From NCBI GenBank assembly GCA_025084515.1, contig JAJAGP010001651.1:1-64000 (forward strand): a stretch of DNA of 64,000 bases, given 5' to 3'. Positions 55,276 to 64,000 of the stretch are shown one piece after another; positions within the stretch are counted from its first letter, which is position 1, and the number at the start of each line of letters is the position of its first letter. The notes beneath the pieces were generated by a model. The model ran no database searches. It saw only the letters and a list, made by a program, of their open reading frames with translations, and was not told the origin of the DNA. The position numbers and the translations under genes were made by a program. Source of the stretch: Ancistrus triradiatus (taxonomy: Eukaryota; Chordata; Actinopteri; Siluriformes; Loricariidae).

Positions 55276-55830
55276 TACCACCACCATGTTTCACAGATGG
55301 GATAAGGTTCTTATGCTGGAATGCAGTGCTTTCTTTCTCCAATCCTAACACTTTTCTTTTAAACCAAAAAGTTTTATTTTGGTCATCCAGCCACAAAACA
55401 TTCTTCCAATAGCCTTCTGGCTTGTCCACGTGATCTTTAGCATACTGCAGATGAGCAGCCATGTGCTTTTTGGAGAGCAGTGGCTTTCTCCTTGCACACC
55501 ATTGTTGTTCGGTGTTCTTCTGATGTTGAACTCATGAACATTAACATTAGCCAATGTGAGAGAGGCCTTCAGTTGCTTAGAAGTTATCCTGGGGTCCTTT
55601 GTGACCTCACCAACTATTACACGCCTTACTCTTGGAGTGATCTTTGTTGGTCGACCACTCCTGGGGAGGGTAACAATGGTTTTGAATTTCCTCCATTTGT
55701 ACACAATCTGTCTGACTGTGGATTGGTGGAGTCCAAACTCTTTCGAGATGGTTTTGTATCCTTTTCCAGCCTGATGAGCACCAACAACTCTTTTTCTGAG
55801 GTCCTCAGAAATCTCCTTTGTTCGTGCCAT
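55276..55830 (-). pseudogene. Tc1-like transposase, N-terminal half (family B copy 4)
   Basis: The ATG at 55,830-55,828 begins MARTKEISEDLRKR. The first helix-turn-helix (QAGKGYKTISKEFGLHQSTV), the linker LPRSGRPTKITPR and the second helix-turn-helix (TSKQLKASLTLANVNVHE) follow. After NNNGV the frame breaks. In a second frame the residues around WKNVLW...DDQNK cover the first-Asp region near 55,400 in damaged form, then NLIPSVKHGGG ends at the inversion breakpoint. It is the best-preserved family-B DNA-binding half in the window. The open frame extends upstream of 55,830 but is untranslated sequence in relatives. Confidence 0.82.
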
Positions 55831-56694
55831 GATATACTTCCACAAACGTGTTGTGAAGAGCAGACTTTGATAGATCCATGTTATTTCAATAAAACAGGGT
55901 GCCCCCTCATGCCTGTTTGTCATCCCATTGTTTGAAAAACACCTGACTAATTTCAACTTCAAATTAACTGCTTAGGCACAGTATATCCACTAGACTTGAC
56001 TACACTGCACCGCTGAATGTTTTTTCTTTTTTTTGTATTGTAATTTCACACTAGTCTGTTTGCGGTCCCATTATATCATGACCTGACAATGTTGTCAGAC
56101 TTTCTTATGATAGTGTTTTTTATTTGTTCCACTGTAACATAAGTGCATAAAACCTTCCATACCTTAAAATTAACTGCTAATCCTAGAGGTTCACATACTT
56201 TTGCCACTCACTAATATGTAATATTGGATCATTTTCCTCAATAAATAAATGACCAAGTATAATATTTTTGTCTTATTTGTTTAACTGGGTTCTCTTTATC
56301 TACTTTTAGGACTTATCTGGTGATGTTTAATCTGATGATGTTTTAGGTCATATTTATGCAGAAATATAGTAAATTCTAAAGGGTTCACAAACTTTTAAGC
56401 ACCACTGTATACAATTACATTTTAATTTTAAACATATTATTGTATCTTGTATGCTAAATACTGATCAGTGTCCCCTAGCTTGGGTGTATTGTTTGAGGAA
56501 GTTGTATCACCAGAGGTTTACAGCATTGACCAGACCTTTTATACAGAGCAACAATGATTTGTATTCTCCTTAATAGATATTAACTCAGGCTAAAACACTT
56601 ATTTTGTGATGTTACTGATAAGAAAATTGCATTTGTTACAAATTTCATTGACATAAGTAAGTGTGAAAGCAACAATCATCTGAGCTGGGAAAAC

Positions 56695-57066
56695 TTGATT
56701 AAAAGTGTTAAACTTTGTCTTGTTTTTAAGATATTACACACTATTGCTCCTCCTCCACTTAGGACAATCTATACCAGAGAAATCAACACTTCTCGTTCTT
56801 TTGCTGGTCAGCTGAAGTTGTGGCTTATTAATAATCAAGTGTGCATTAGTCTCTGAATTGCTTAGTTATATTTTCTTGCACTTTCGGTATTGTGTTTGTA
56901 CTGATCATATGTAATTTTCTTGAACTGTTTTATCATTTTAAGCTTCCATTTTAACTGACCAGGGACTAAAATTAGCCTTTATGGTTAACTATGGCTCATT
57001 TACAGTCATTTACCTGTTGATTAATGAGCACTGTCCCTGTGAAATAAAACAATTAATGAAATGAAA
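56695..57066 (+). mobile_element. LINE 3' end (RT C-terminus and tail)
   Basis: The plus-strand translation VKLCLVFKILHTIAPPPL near 56,710-56,765 and SFAGQLKLWL near 56,795 correspond to the conserved C-terminal end of fish LINE ORF2 proteins. The tail (CTGACCAGGGACTAAAATTA, GCACTGTCCCTGTGAAATAA) ends in short AATGAA-type repeats. Strongly 5'-truncated, as usual for non-LTR elements. Confidence 0.65.
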
Positions 57067-58134
57067 CACATTAGTGGAATCTAATATCATAAACGGTTCA
57101 TTCTATTTTAAATAATCCTTGCTTAATTTTGCCACGCACAATCCGTTTGTATCCAGAAGAGAGGGTGTTGTGATGGCCTGCAAACACATTTTAACAACCA
57201 CCATCTGCAAGTCAAACACGAGCTGTTACGGCACTCCTTGGAAAGTGCCATATTTACGTTTATGGGCATACACCTCTGTAAAACACTTTTGAGATGTTGT
57301 GATGGCTGTTCCTGTTTTCTCCGAGTAGGAACCTATTCACTAACAGTGTGTGTACCCACTCATCATCCTCGTCTTGCTCGGAGATGATACGTTTTACTTA
57401 CTTTATGATGGTATATACCGAGGCTGTGTGGGTTAGGATTGTAGTGTAGAAATATGCAAATGCCAGTAATATTTTTGCTGACAGCTTGTAGGAAAGAAAA
57501 GCTGAGTGTTATTATATTGATTTGTGCTCATGGCTGCTCTCGTGAACTACCACTCTGCATATGATGTGTATCTGAGGTGATGGGATGCTCAGAGGCTCCT
57601 CTCAGCGTTCCTTCTAGCGACAACTTCAAGCTTGGATGTCTGAGGCCTTAAAAGGAATGAAACAAAATAATAAATAGAGGCAGACACGAACGGGGGCATA
57701 AACAGCATTTTAAATTGTTGACTTTTGTTGACATGTATTTCCACGAGGGTGAACAGATCCACAGGGAAAAACTTTTTTGACACATCTCTGACGTTTTTTC
57801 TTCCTGCTAGATTGCATCACTAGCAAGCATTTAGTGTTATTCCTAAATGTCTATGCAACATTCCTGAATCTCAGTTTCCATCCACTTCTCTTGGGAATGG
57901 GGCATGGCTGAAACACATATATTTTATTTAAAGTTGACGTACTATTTTATTCAAGCCTCATTAAAACATTCAGAATAAATGAAAAATGCACAAAGTGTAG
58001 TTATGTCCCTATTGAATGATATCAATCATTTACAGTTCATTTGTAAAAAAAGAAATTTAACTTATTGATAAAACATCCATTAGCTGCAGTAATCGTTCTT
58101 GCAAATTGCAAATGAGACTAGCTTCTAGTTCTAA
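57067..58134. other. No gene recognised; candidate non-repetitive block 57,110-57,400
   Basis: The block contains balanced sequence such as GCACAATCCGTTTGTATCCA and AGCTGTTACGGCACTCCTTG and no known repeat. A 64-codon minus-strand frame has no motif. Confidence 0.35.
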
Positions 58135-58400
58135 TTCTAGACCATACTGGAATTACTTGCATGGACAGGCCTCTTCAGGTCCTGCAAAACCATTTGAAAA
58201 CATGCATTTTCTTTTTTTAAAACATTGTGATATGATATATTGCAAACTATAAACACTGAGGCAGTAAAGCTTTCCTGGATGCTTCCTCCACTATGCTTCA
58301 CAGCTGGAATAAGGTTTGATGTTGGTACTTGAGTTTTCTTATGAACAATATTTTTGTCAAACATTTGTCATTTAGAGAGATTGGTTCCTCTGTGGTGTCC
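58135..58400 (-). pseudogene. Decayed Tc1-like transposase relic
   Basis: The minus strand reads SNLIPAVKHSGGSI near 58,290, matching the glycine-rich box of Tc1 transposases, and LQDLKRPV near 58,170, matching the segment after the catalytic Glu. The intervening sequence is lost or unrecognisable. Confidence 0.4.
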
Positions 58401-58449
58401 TTTCATGACAATAATTATAGTTCACTATTTTTTCTTGCATAATCTTGAC

Positions 58450-58625
58450 GCTGTCTTCACTTCACTGGCTTCCTGTAGCTGCCCACATCAGTTTTAGTAC
58501 TCTGATGCACACCTACAAACTTAAAAATGGACCATCCCCTTCCTACCTAAAGGCTTTAGTCCTTTAAATCTCACTGTGTACCTCTTACTCTTACAAATTC
58601 AAGCATGTCTTGACTGGAGCCACAG
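58450..58625 (+). mobile_element. LINE reverse-transcriptase C-terminal fragment
   Basis: The plus strand reads SLHWLPVAAHISFSTLMHTY then KLKNGPSPSYLKALVL and a stop (58,455-58,566). LHWLPV followed by a hydrophobic helix, TYK and GPSPSYL is the hallmark C-terminal motif of teleost L2/Rex-like LINE ORF2. Flanks show no other LINE sequence. Confidence 0.65.
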
Positions 58626-58985
58626 ATCAAGATTAAGGCAAGGCCAGCATCAAGATCTTCAAAATCATTGCTTCCTTCCTTTGTTACCATGTTTGTTATT
58701 TTTACTTATATAAACTTCTATCAGGGTTTTAGTTGAGTGGTGGTCTTGGGCTGCATGCTGTTTATTTTGGCACGAGCACATATGCTCTAAATGTAAAAGT
58801 AGCAGATTTTAACAAAGAAAGTCCTTTTTGAAAGGGTAGACAGTTACAAAATGGCATCTGACCACAACGAGGATGGTATCACAGCAACAATGAGATGCCT
58901 AAAATGGTGTCCACAAACAAGGTGTCCATAATTCAAGGGAATTATAAAGAACACACTCAAGCTGAGACTTCCAAATCTCACAAAC

Positions 58986-59052
58986 AAATTCAGATTGATT
59001 TCTGTAGTGCTTCTTACAAAAGAGCATCGTCTCAAAGAAGCTTTAAAATGAT
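58986..59052 (+). repeat. Dispersed teleost repeat F, short copy
   Basis: TGTAGTGCTTCTTACAAAAG and CGTCTCAAAGAAGCTTTAAA match the early part of the copy at 8,527. Confidence 0.45.
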
Positions 59053-59291
59053 CTAGGCCCACCGCCCCAACTAAGCAAGTCTATGGCAATAGTGGCAATT
59101 TGTAAATAAATAAATCTTATGTTTCCCTTACTTTCTTCAGACAAAACTTAAATTCCTTTCATTTGGAATATGCATTCATATCCATATCACTTCAGTTCTC
59201 AATTGGCATTGGTTTCAACTCTCTTCAGAACGTGAAGTTCTGTGCTATCCCATTCTCTTTCAGCACGATATATGGGCCAGATTAAACACAA

Positions 59292-59456
59292 TCCACCATT
59301 TACATCAGAGTGAATTACAATTGATGCAGTCTTACAATCCAAACAGTTGTGGGTTAAGGGTCTTGCTCAAGGAGCCAACAGGACTCAACAAAACATAAAA
59401 GCTTGGCAGAACCTTCTGGTCCATAGTCCAGTACCTTAACCGCTACCACAGTAACA
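59292..59456 (+). repeat. Dispersed teleost repeat R, copy next to LINE
   Basis: TCTTACAATCCAAACAGTTG, TGGGTTAAGGGTCTTGCTCA, GAACCTTCTGGTCCATAGTC and CAGTACCTTAACCGCTACCA match the family. It abuts the LINE at 59,459. Confidence 0.65.
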
Positions 59457-59458
59457 TT

Positions 59459-60660
59459 GCAGACTAAGGCTAGCCTTTAGAACATCTCCAGTGCAAAGTC
59501 TATATGCTAAAGCCCACGAGTCACCCCTGAACCTCAGACCACAAACGATCCTGCAATATATTTAAAATCTTAAAAGCCACCCCTTGATCCCGACCTATGG
59601 AATGATTTTCACCCCAATGACATCAAGCTTACTGCAACTGCGGGCAAATACAATCCAACCTGTAGGAACTCAAATGAGACAATACCTAGAGACAATGAAC
59701 ATTCCCCAGTCTCATGCTGAACCCCTTCCTCCATGGGACATCGTTAAGACACCAGATAATCCTGGACCTAGCCAAGAACCAAAAGCAGAATGCAAACCAT
59801 AATGCACACCAGCAAGACTTCCTCTATATCGTGGAAAATACCCAAAACACAATCATATACACAGATAGATCTAAATCCCCAAACAGTGTTGCTGCAGCAG
59901 TGACTTTCTCCCAGAAAATGGACTTATATCTTGACAGTTGAAGGAATAGCCATACTAATGGCACTGGAATATACACAAACCATGCAAATGTAAGTTGCTT
60001 AGATTCTATTATGCATTCAAGCACTGGATTCATTATCTTAGAAACACACAATCAATAATATTCTAGGTCAAATTCAGAACCTCACAAAAGGAAAATATGA
60101 TCTAAAAATATGCTGGATCCCAGGACACAGTGACATCCCAGGAAATGAAAAGGCAAACAGACTGTCACAGCACAGCTACCATGCAAATACCACACCTATA
60201 ACTTCCGGCAACAGACACTAAATCAGCAATCTGGACATACATCAAGAAACTGTGGCAGCTAAAGTGGGAAAGCCAGGAAAACTACAAACTACATGAGATA
60301 TACCCAGTCATAAAAGAAGCAACTTCCCTCCCCGAAGGGGCAGACCAAACCACATGGTGCCATATTGGGCACACTAGACTTACCCATCAACACCTCCTAA
60401 AAGGGAAGCTCCAAACCATATGTAATAGCTGTCGCACCATTATATCAATAAAACACAGTCACTGAATGCAACCAAGATGCAAGTATTAGAGATAGTCTGA
60501 GAATAACCAGGAATATCCTGGATGCACTAAAACAAGAGAACATAACCAATGCCTTGAAGTATCCTTCACACATAGGAATCAAAGCCCAACTCTGAGACCC
60601 CTGAGCAGTAGTAACAATGATTACTTTACCCAACGAAACCATTTGCCATGAATATTAGCA
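59459..60660 (+). mobile_element. LINE fragment with RNase H domain (I-like clade)
   Basis: In the frame of 59,461 the residues RLRLAFRTSPVQSLYAKAHE then SPLNLRPQTILQYI are the region after the reverse transcriptase of I/jockey-type LINEs. An RNase H domain follows across several frames: IIYTDRSKSPNSVAAAVTF (first Asp, about 59,850-59,905), EGIAILMALEYT (Glu, at 59,940) and CWIPGHSDIPGNEKANRL (His motif, 60,111-60,164). A CCHC-like knuckle then reads ICNSC...IKH (60,415-60,460), preceded by LTHQHLLKG. At least three frameshifts and several stops make it inactive. RNase H-bearing LINEs point to clade I or its fish relatives; the exact clade is inference. Confidence 0.75.
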
Positions 60661-61834
60661 ACAATTAGCCATGGTATAAAACCCCATACAAACAAACAAA
60701 CAATTCTCTTTTAATCTGCTCCACTACTTTGGTCCTTTAAACTCCTTCTTTTGGACTTTAAGTTTTAATCTCTCACCTCTTCTGTTTCATTGTTCAACCT
60801 TTAGGGTTCATCTGTCACACAGCCATCCAATGACTTAGGGCTATCCCTCTACAAAGGTGCAACAGGGAACAATGGCAATGCCACTCTATACACTGCCCGA
60901 CAAGTGTAAGAAATTTGGAACTGATTGGCCCACAAACATTTTTGGGAAATGTAGTTTCCACAAGCATGAGAACTTGGGAACTTGCACTGTAGCCATTTGC
61001 TGCCTTCTCAGGTCAGAGATGGCAGTATAGTGCTGACTTGAAAAGTGTGTGTAGGCCTCGTTAGTAAAAGAAGCAATTTGTGTACTATAGGAAACTGTAC
61101 TGTCTCATTATTCTATATTGAATTTGACATTATATAGACAGGAGCTTGTATAGACTTGAACATAGGGGAAAAACCCCAATATGAAATAAACTATGTCATT
61201 GAATTCCAACAGGCCATTTTCCTCATTTTCAGAGTATTTGATAGCATTAGGATGAGAGGGCAATTTTTTTTGTTCTTTTCTTTGACATCCCATAGTTTGC
61301 ACTGGGGAATGTTCAATTACAGGACAAGCAAAGGATCAGAGAGAGCAGCGCAATATATGATGGAATTTCAGTTTGCTGAAAATGAAACACATGGTCTGAG
61401 TGGCAGACAAGGAGACGGGAATGAAGGAGAGGAAAAAGAGAAAACAAAAAGCAAAGCAGCATGAAAGCCATGCTAGTAGTCTGAGTGCTAAAGTCGCTCC
61501 TAATAAAATCTCCACAGCACAAGGTCAACCCTGGGTTGTTTTAGATTGGCCTGCAGATTGCAACAAAGCCCAAGAGAAGACCATAGGGCCAATCTCATGT
61601 AATCCTTTTCAATGATGGTTTTCACCAAATTACACTACATATCTGTGCTTAGTGGGGTAGGCTTGAAGTGACCTCCTGTACAGTGCTTGTATTTAGCTAA
61701 TCAGTGAAGTGCCTGGTCACCTAAATGTGCCATTTCAACAGCCTTCTCAATGCAGGGTGGCCCATACTTTATATTAGGAGTGTTTTAAAGTATTGTATAC
61801 AGGCAAAACATTAAGGCTCTTTAATGTTCCATCC
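60661..61834. other. No gene recognised
   Basis: A 102-codon plus-strand frame at 61,156-61,464 ends in a Lys/Glu-rich stretch and has no domain. No repeat is identified. Confidence 0.45.
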
Positions 61835-61873
61835 ATTTATCCATCCATCCATCCATCCATCCACCCACCCACA
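61835..61873. repeat. (ATCC)n microsatellite
   Basis: ATCC repeats grade into CACC repeats and lead straight into a Tc1 terminus at 61,874. Confidence 0.9.
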
Positions 61874-63391
61874 CAGTGGGGCAAAAAAGTATTCTCCGAC
61901 AGAGGTCTGTAATTTTCATCATGGGTACACTTCAACTATGAGAGACAAAATGAGAAGAAAAAATCCAGGAAATCACATTGTAGGATTTTTACAGAATTTA
62001 ATTGTAAGTCATGGTGGAAAAAAAGTATTTGGTCAATAACAAAAGTTCCACTCAATTCTTTGTAACATAACCTTTGTTGCCAATGACAGAGGTCAAACGT
62101 TTCCTGTAAGTTTTCACCAGGTTGACACACACTGTAGCTGGTATTTTGGCCCATTCCTCCATGCAGATCTCCTCTAGAGCAGTGATGTTTTGGGGCTATC
62201 GCTGGGCAACACGAACCTTCAACTCCCTCCACACATTTTCACTGGGGTTGAGGTCTGGAGACTGGCTAGGGCTCTCCAGGACCTTGAAATGCTTTTTACG
62301 GAGCCTCTCCTTGCTGGAAGACGCAGCCAGGCTCCATCTTCAATGCTCTTACTGATGGAAGGAGGTTTTGACTTAAAATCTCACGATACATGGCCCAGTT
62401 CATTCTTCCTTTAACACGGATCAGTCATCCTGTCCCCTCTGCAGAAAACAGCCCTATAGCAAGATGTTTCCATCCCCATGCTTCCCAGTAGGTATGGCGC
62501 AACTCCAAACACCATACACAAACACAGCGAGTTGAGTTTTTACCAAAAATTTCTATTGTGGTTTCATCTGACCACATGATATTCTCCAAGTCTTCTTTTG
62601 GATCATCCATATGCTCTCTGGCAAACTTCAGACGGGCCTGGACATGTACTGGCTTAAGCAGGGGGACACGCCTGGCACTGCAGGATCTGAGTCCCTCTCG
62701 GCATAGTGTGTTACTGATGGTAGCTTTGTTACTTTGGTCCAAGCTTTCTGCAGGTCATTCATCAGGTCCCTCCGTGTAGTTCTGGGATTTTTCCTCACCA
62801 TTCTCATGATCATTTTGACCCCACAGGATGAGATCTTGTGTGGAGCTCCAGATCGAGGGAGATTATCAATGGTCATGTATGTCTTCCATTTTCTTACAAT
62901 TTCTCCCACAGTTGCTTTATTAATGTTGATTTATTTATGCCTATTGTGGAATCACTCTTCCCAACCTGGTGCAGGTCTACAATTTTCTTCCTGGTGTCCT
63001 TCGACAGCTCTTTGGTCTTGGCCATGGTTGAGTTTGGAGTCTGACTGTTTGAGGCTGTGGACAGGTTTCTATTATACAGATAACGAGGTCAAGCAGGTGC
63101 CATTAATACAGGTAATGAGTGGAGGACAGAAGAGCTTCTTAAAGAAGAAGTTGCAAATCTGTGAGAGCCAGAAATCTTGCTTGTTTGTGTGTGACCAAAT
63201 ACTTATTTTCCACCATGATTTGCAATTAAATTCTTTAAAAATCCTACAATGTGATTTCCTGGATTTTTTTTCTCATTTTGTCTCTCAGAATTGAAGTGTA
63301 CCTATGACGAAAATTACAGACCTCTCTCGTCTTTCTAAGTAGGAGAACTTGCACAATCAGTGGCTGACTAAATACTTTTTTTGCCCCACTG
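61874..63391 (-). mobile_element. Tc1-like element, family A copy 4 (1,518 bp)
   Basis: The left end CAGTGGGGCAAAAAAGTATT follows CA rather than TA, and the next 20 or so bp of the repeat are partly lost. The right end TTTTTTTGCCCCACTG precedes TA at 63392-63393. Nearly full length, with the transposase on the minus strand. Confidence 0.9.
62052..63025 (-). pseudogene. Tc1-like transposase pseudogene, second catalytic Asp deleted (family A copy 4)
   Basis: ATG at 63,025 (MAKTKELSKD). The first helix-turn-helix is damaged near 62,940; the linker and second helix-turn-helix read from 62,909 (GEIVRKWKTYMTIDNLPRSG), then a frameshift. IMWSDETTIEIFGKNSTR near 62,570 keeps the first Asp. Near 62,300-62,315 the segment that should hold HDNDPKH is missing: DNA for KKHFKV joins directly to sequence upstream of that motif. 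The Glu region reads NPSENVWRELK near 62,240 (Glu kept), and the end ITALEEICMEEWAKIPATV is broken by stops and shifts before the terminal TGA at 62,052. Not functional. Confidence 0.85.
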
Positions 63392-63427
63392 TATATCACT
63401 TGATGTGCACATACATAACAGTTTAGT

Positions 63428-63645
63428 AGTTTCCATGTCCTCCCCGTGTCTGCGTTGGTTTCCTCCCACATTCCAAAGATGTGTTATGTTAATTGGTGTT
63501 CCAAAGTGCCCTTCGTGTGTCAGTTTTATGATTGATTGGCACCCTGTCTAGGGTTGTTCCTGCCTTGCACCCTTTGTCACCAGCAGTTCACAGACTTTTC
63601 CATGACCCAGACTAGGATTAAGCATAAAAGAAGGTGAATGAATTA
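63428..63645 (+). mobile_element. V-SINE, head missing
   Basis: Central block CCATGTCCTCCCCGTGTCTG, GTTGGTTTCCTCCCACATTC and CAAAGATGTGTTATG, then TGATTGATTGGCACCCTGTC, TAGGGTTGTTCCTGCCTTGC, and the tail TGACCCAGACTAGGATTAAG with GAATGAATT. Confidence 0.75.
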
Positions 63646-64000
63646 AAGTTACAGTCCTAGATAGTTTAGTAGCATTTTACTTTTTTTGACTCAAACTCGT
63701 TACCTGTGTTTTAACGCAGGTTTGGAAGCACCTAGTAATTATGCATGACACAGAAACCTTTGGTGGGGGATTCTCACAAAACTAATGTGCCAGGGTGTAC
63801 AGACCTTGGCATGTTCATGACCTCTCATTAAAGGCACAGCTCCTGAAGCACCAAAACTATATACACACACCACACTACTAGACAAAGAAAAACGTTCACC
63901 ACACAACAAACACAAAGCAACTTTTAGTATTTCCTAGGCATGATTTTCTGTTAGTAGATTTACTAAAAGTAAATCATGCCTGGGAATCAGCAACAACCTT
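63646..64000. other. No gene recognised; interleaved inverted repeats at 63,920-63,986
   Basis: ACTTTTAGTA (63920-63929) pairs with 63961-63970. TTCCTAGGCATGATTT (63931-63946) pairs with 63971-63986 with one mismatch. The two pairs cross instead of nesting. The rest is plain. Confidence 0.55.

Larger units (their letters stand above)
54843..56407 (-). mobile_element. Tc1-like element, family B copy 4, rearranged (1,565 bp)
   Basis: The left end is CAGCGGTGCTTGAAAGTTTG (one mismatch, flank GA). The right end AACTTTTAAGCACCACTG precedes TA at 56408-56409. Inside are an inverted block (55,088-55,275), a deletion of the transposase C-terminus, and an extra insert of about 194 bp (55,973-56,166) flanked by the 12-bp direct repeat AAATTAACTGCT. 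Confidence 0.88.

Noticed and set aside
55480..55935. 151-codon plus-strand frame
   Set aside because: It is antisense to the N-terminal half of the family-B transposase, which has clear motifs on the minus strand.

Overview
The window looks like a gene-poor stretch of a ray-finned (teleost) fish genome, intergenic or deep intronic. It is AT-rich, has many dinucleotide microsatellites, and is dominated by typical teleost repeats: at least eight Tc1-like DD34E transposon copies or large fragments, older Tc1 relics, fold-back MITEs with TA or TTAA target sites, tRNA-headed SINEs with the DANA/V-SINE central block, and non-LTR retrotransposon fragments. An ostariophysan (catfish-like) host is possible from the repeat mix, but that is inference. 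I found no exon, tRNA, rRNA or intact host protein gene that I can defend. Every convincing coding signal is transposon protein, and every copy is damaged.

Layout. 0-5 kb: a Tc1 end fragment, a 77-nt near-perfect hairpin, a GC-rich array of about 138-bp units running into a dispersed 147-bp repeat, and a perfect 34-bp palindrome. 5-18.4 kb: Tc1 relics and three Tc1 family-B copies (named here for their CAGTGGTGCTTG ends), pieces of a fold-back MITE, a 119-bp duplication and a V-SINE. 18.8-20.8 kb: an LTR-like sequence split by a 209-bp segment whose 96% identical twin lies 1.5 kb downstream, then a G-quadruplex motif. 21.9-26.8 kb: SINEs, a TTAA-flanked MITE and the second copy of the 147-bp repeat. 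29.4-30.5 kb: a Tc1 family-A copy (CAGTGGGGCAAAA ends) reduced to its DNA-binding half. 31-38.6 kb: MITEs, short Tc1 derivatives and a Tc1 relic with another repeat nested in it. 41.4-43.3 kb: a nearly full-length family-A copy lacking the first catalytic Asp. 46 kb: an intact 688-bp fold-back MITE. 48.6-49.7 kb: a family-A copy inside a (TA)n tract. 51-57 kb: a 743-bp MITE, tandem V-SINE pieces, an 80-nt hairpin and an internally inverted family-B copy. 56.7-60.7 kb: three LINE fragments, one with a readable RNase H domain. 61.9-63.4 kb: the last family-A copy, then a SINE.

No pathway can be read from the window. What holds it together is the history of transposition and decay: DNA-binding-only and catalytic-only Tc1 derivatives, nested insertions, local duplications and long hairpins. 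A few non-repetitive, moderately GC-rich stretches (about 9.7-9.85, 10.2-10.4, 39.8-40.2, 47.4-48.3, 53.2-53.6 and 57.1-57.4 kb) could be conserved regulatory DNA, but that cannot be shown from one sequence.
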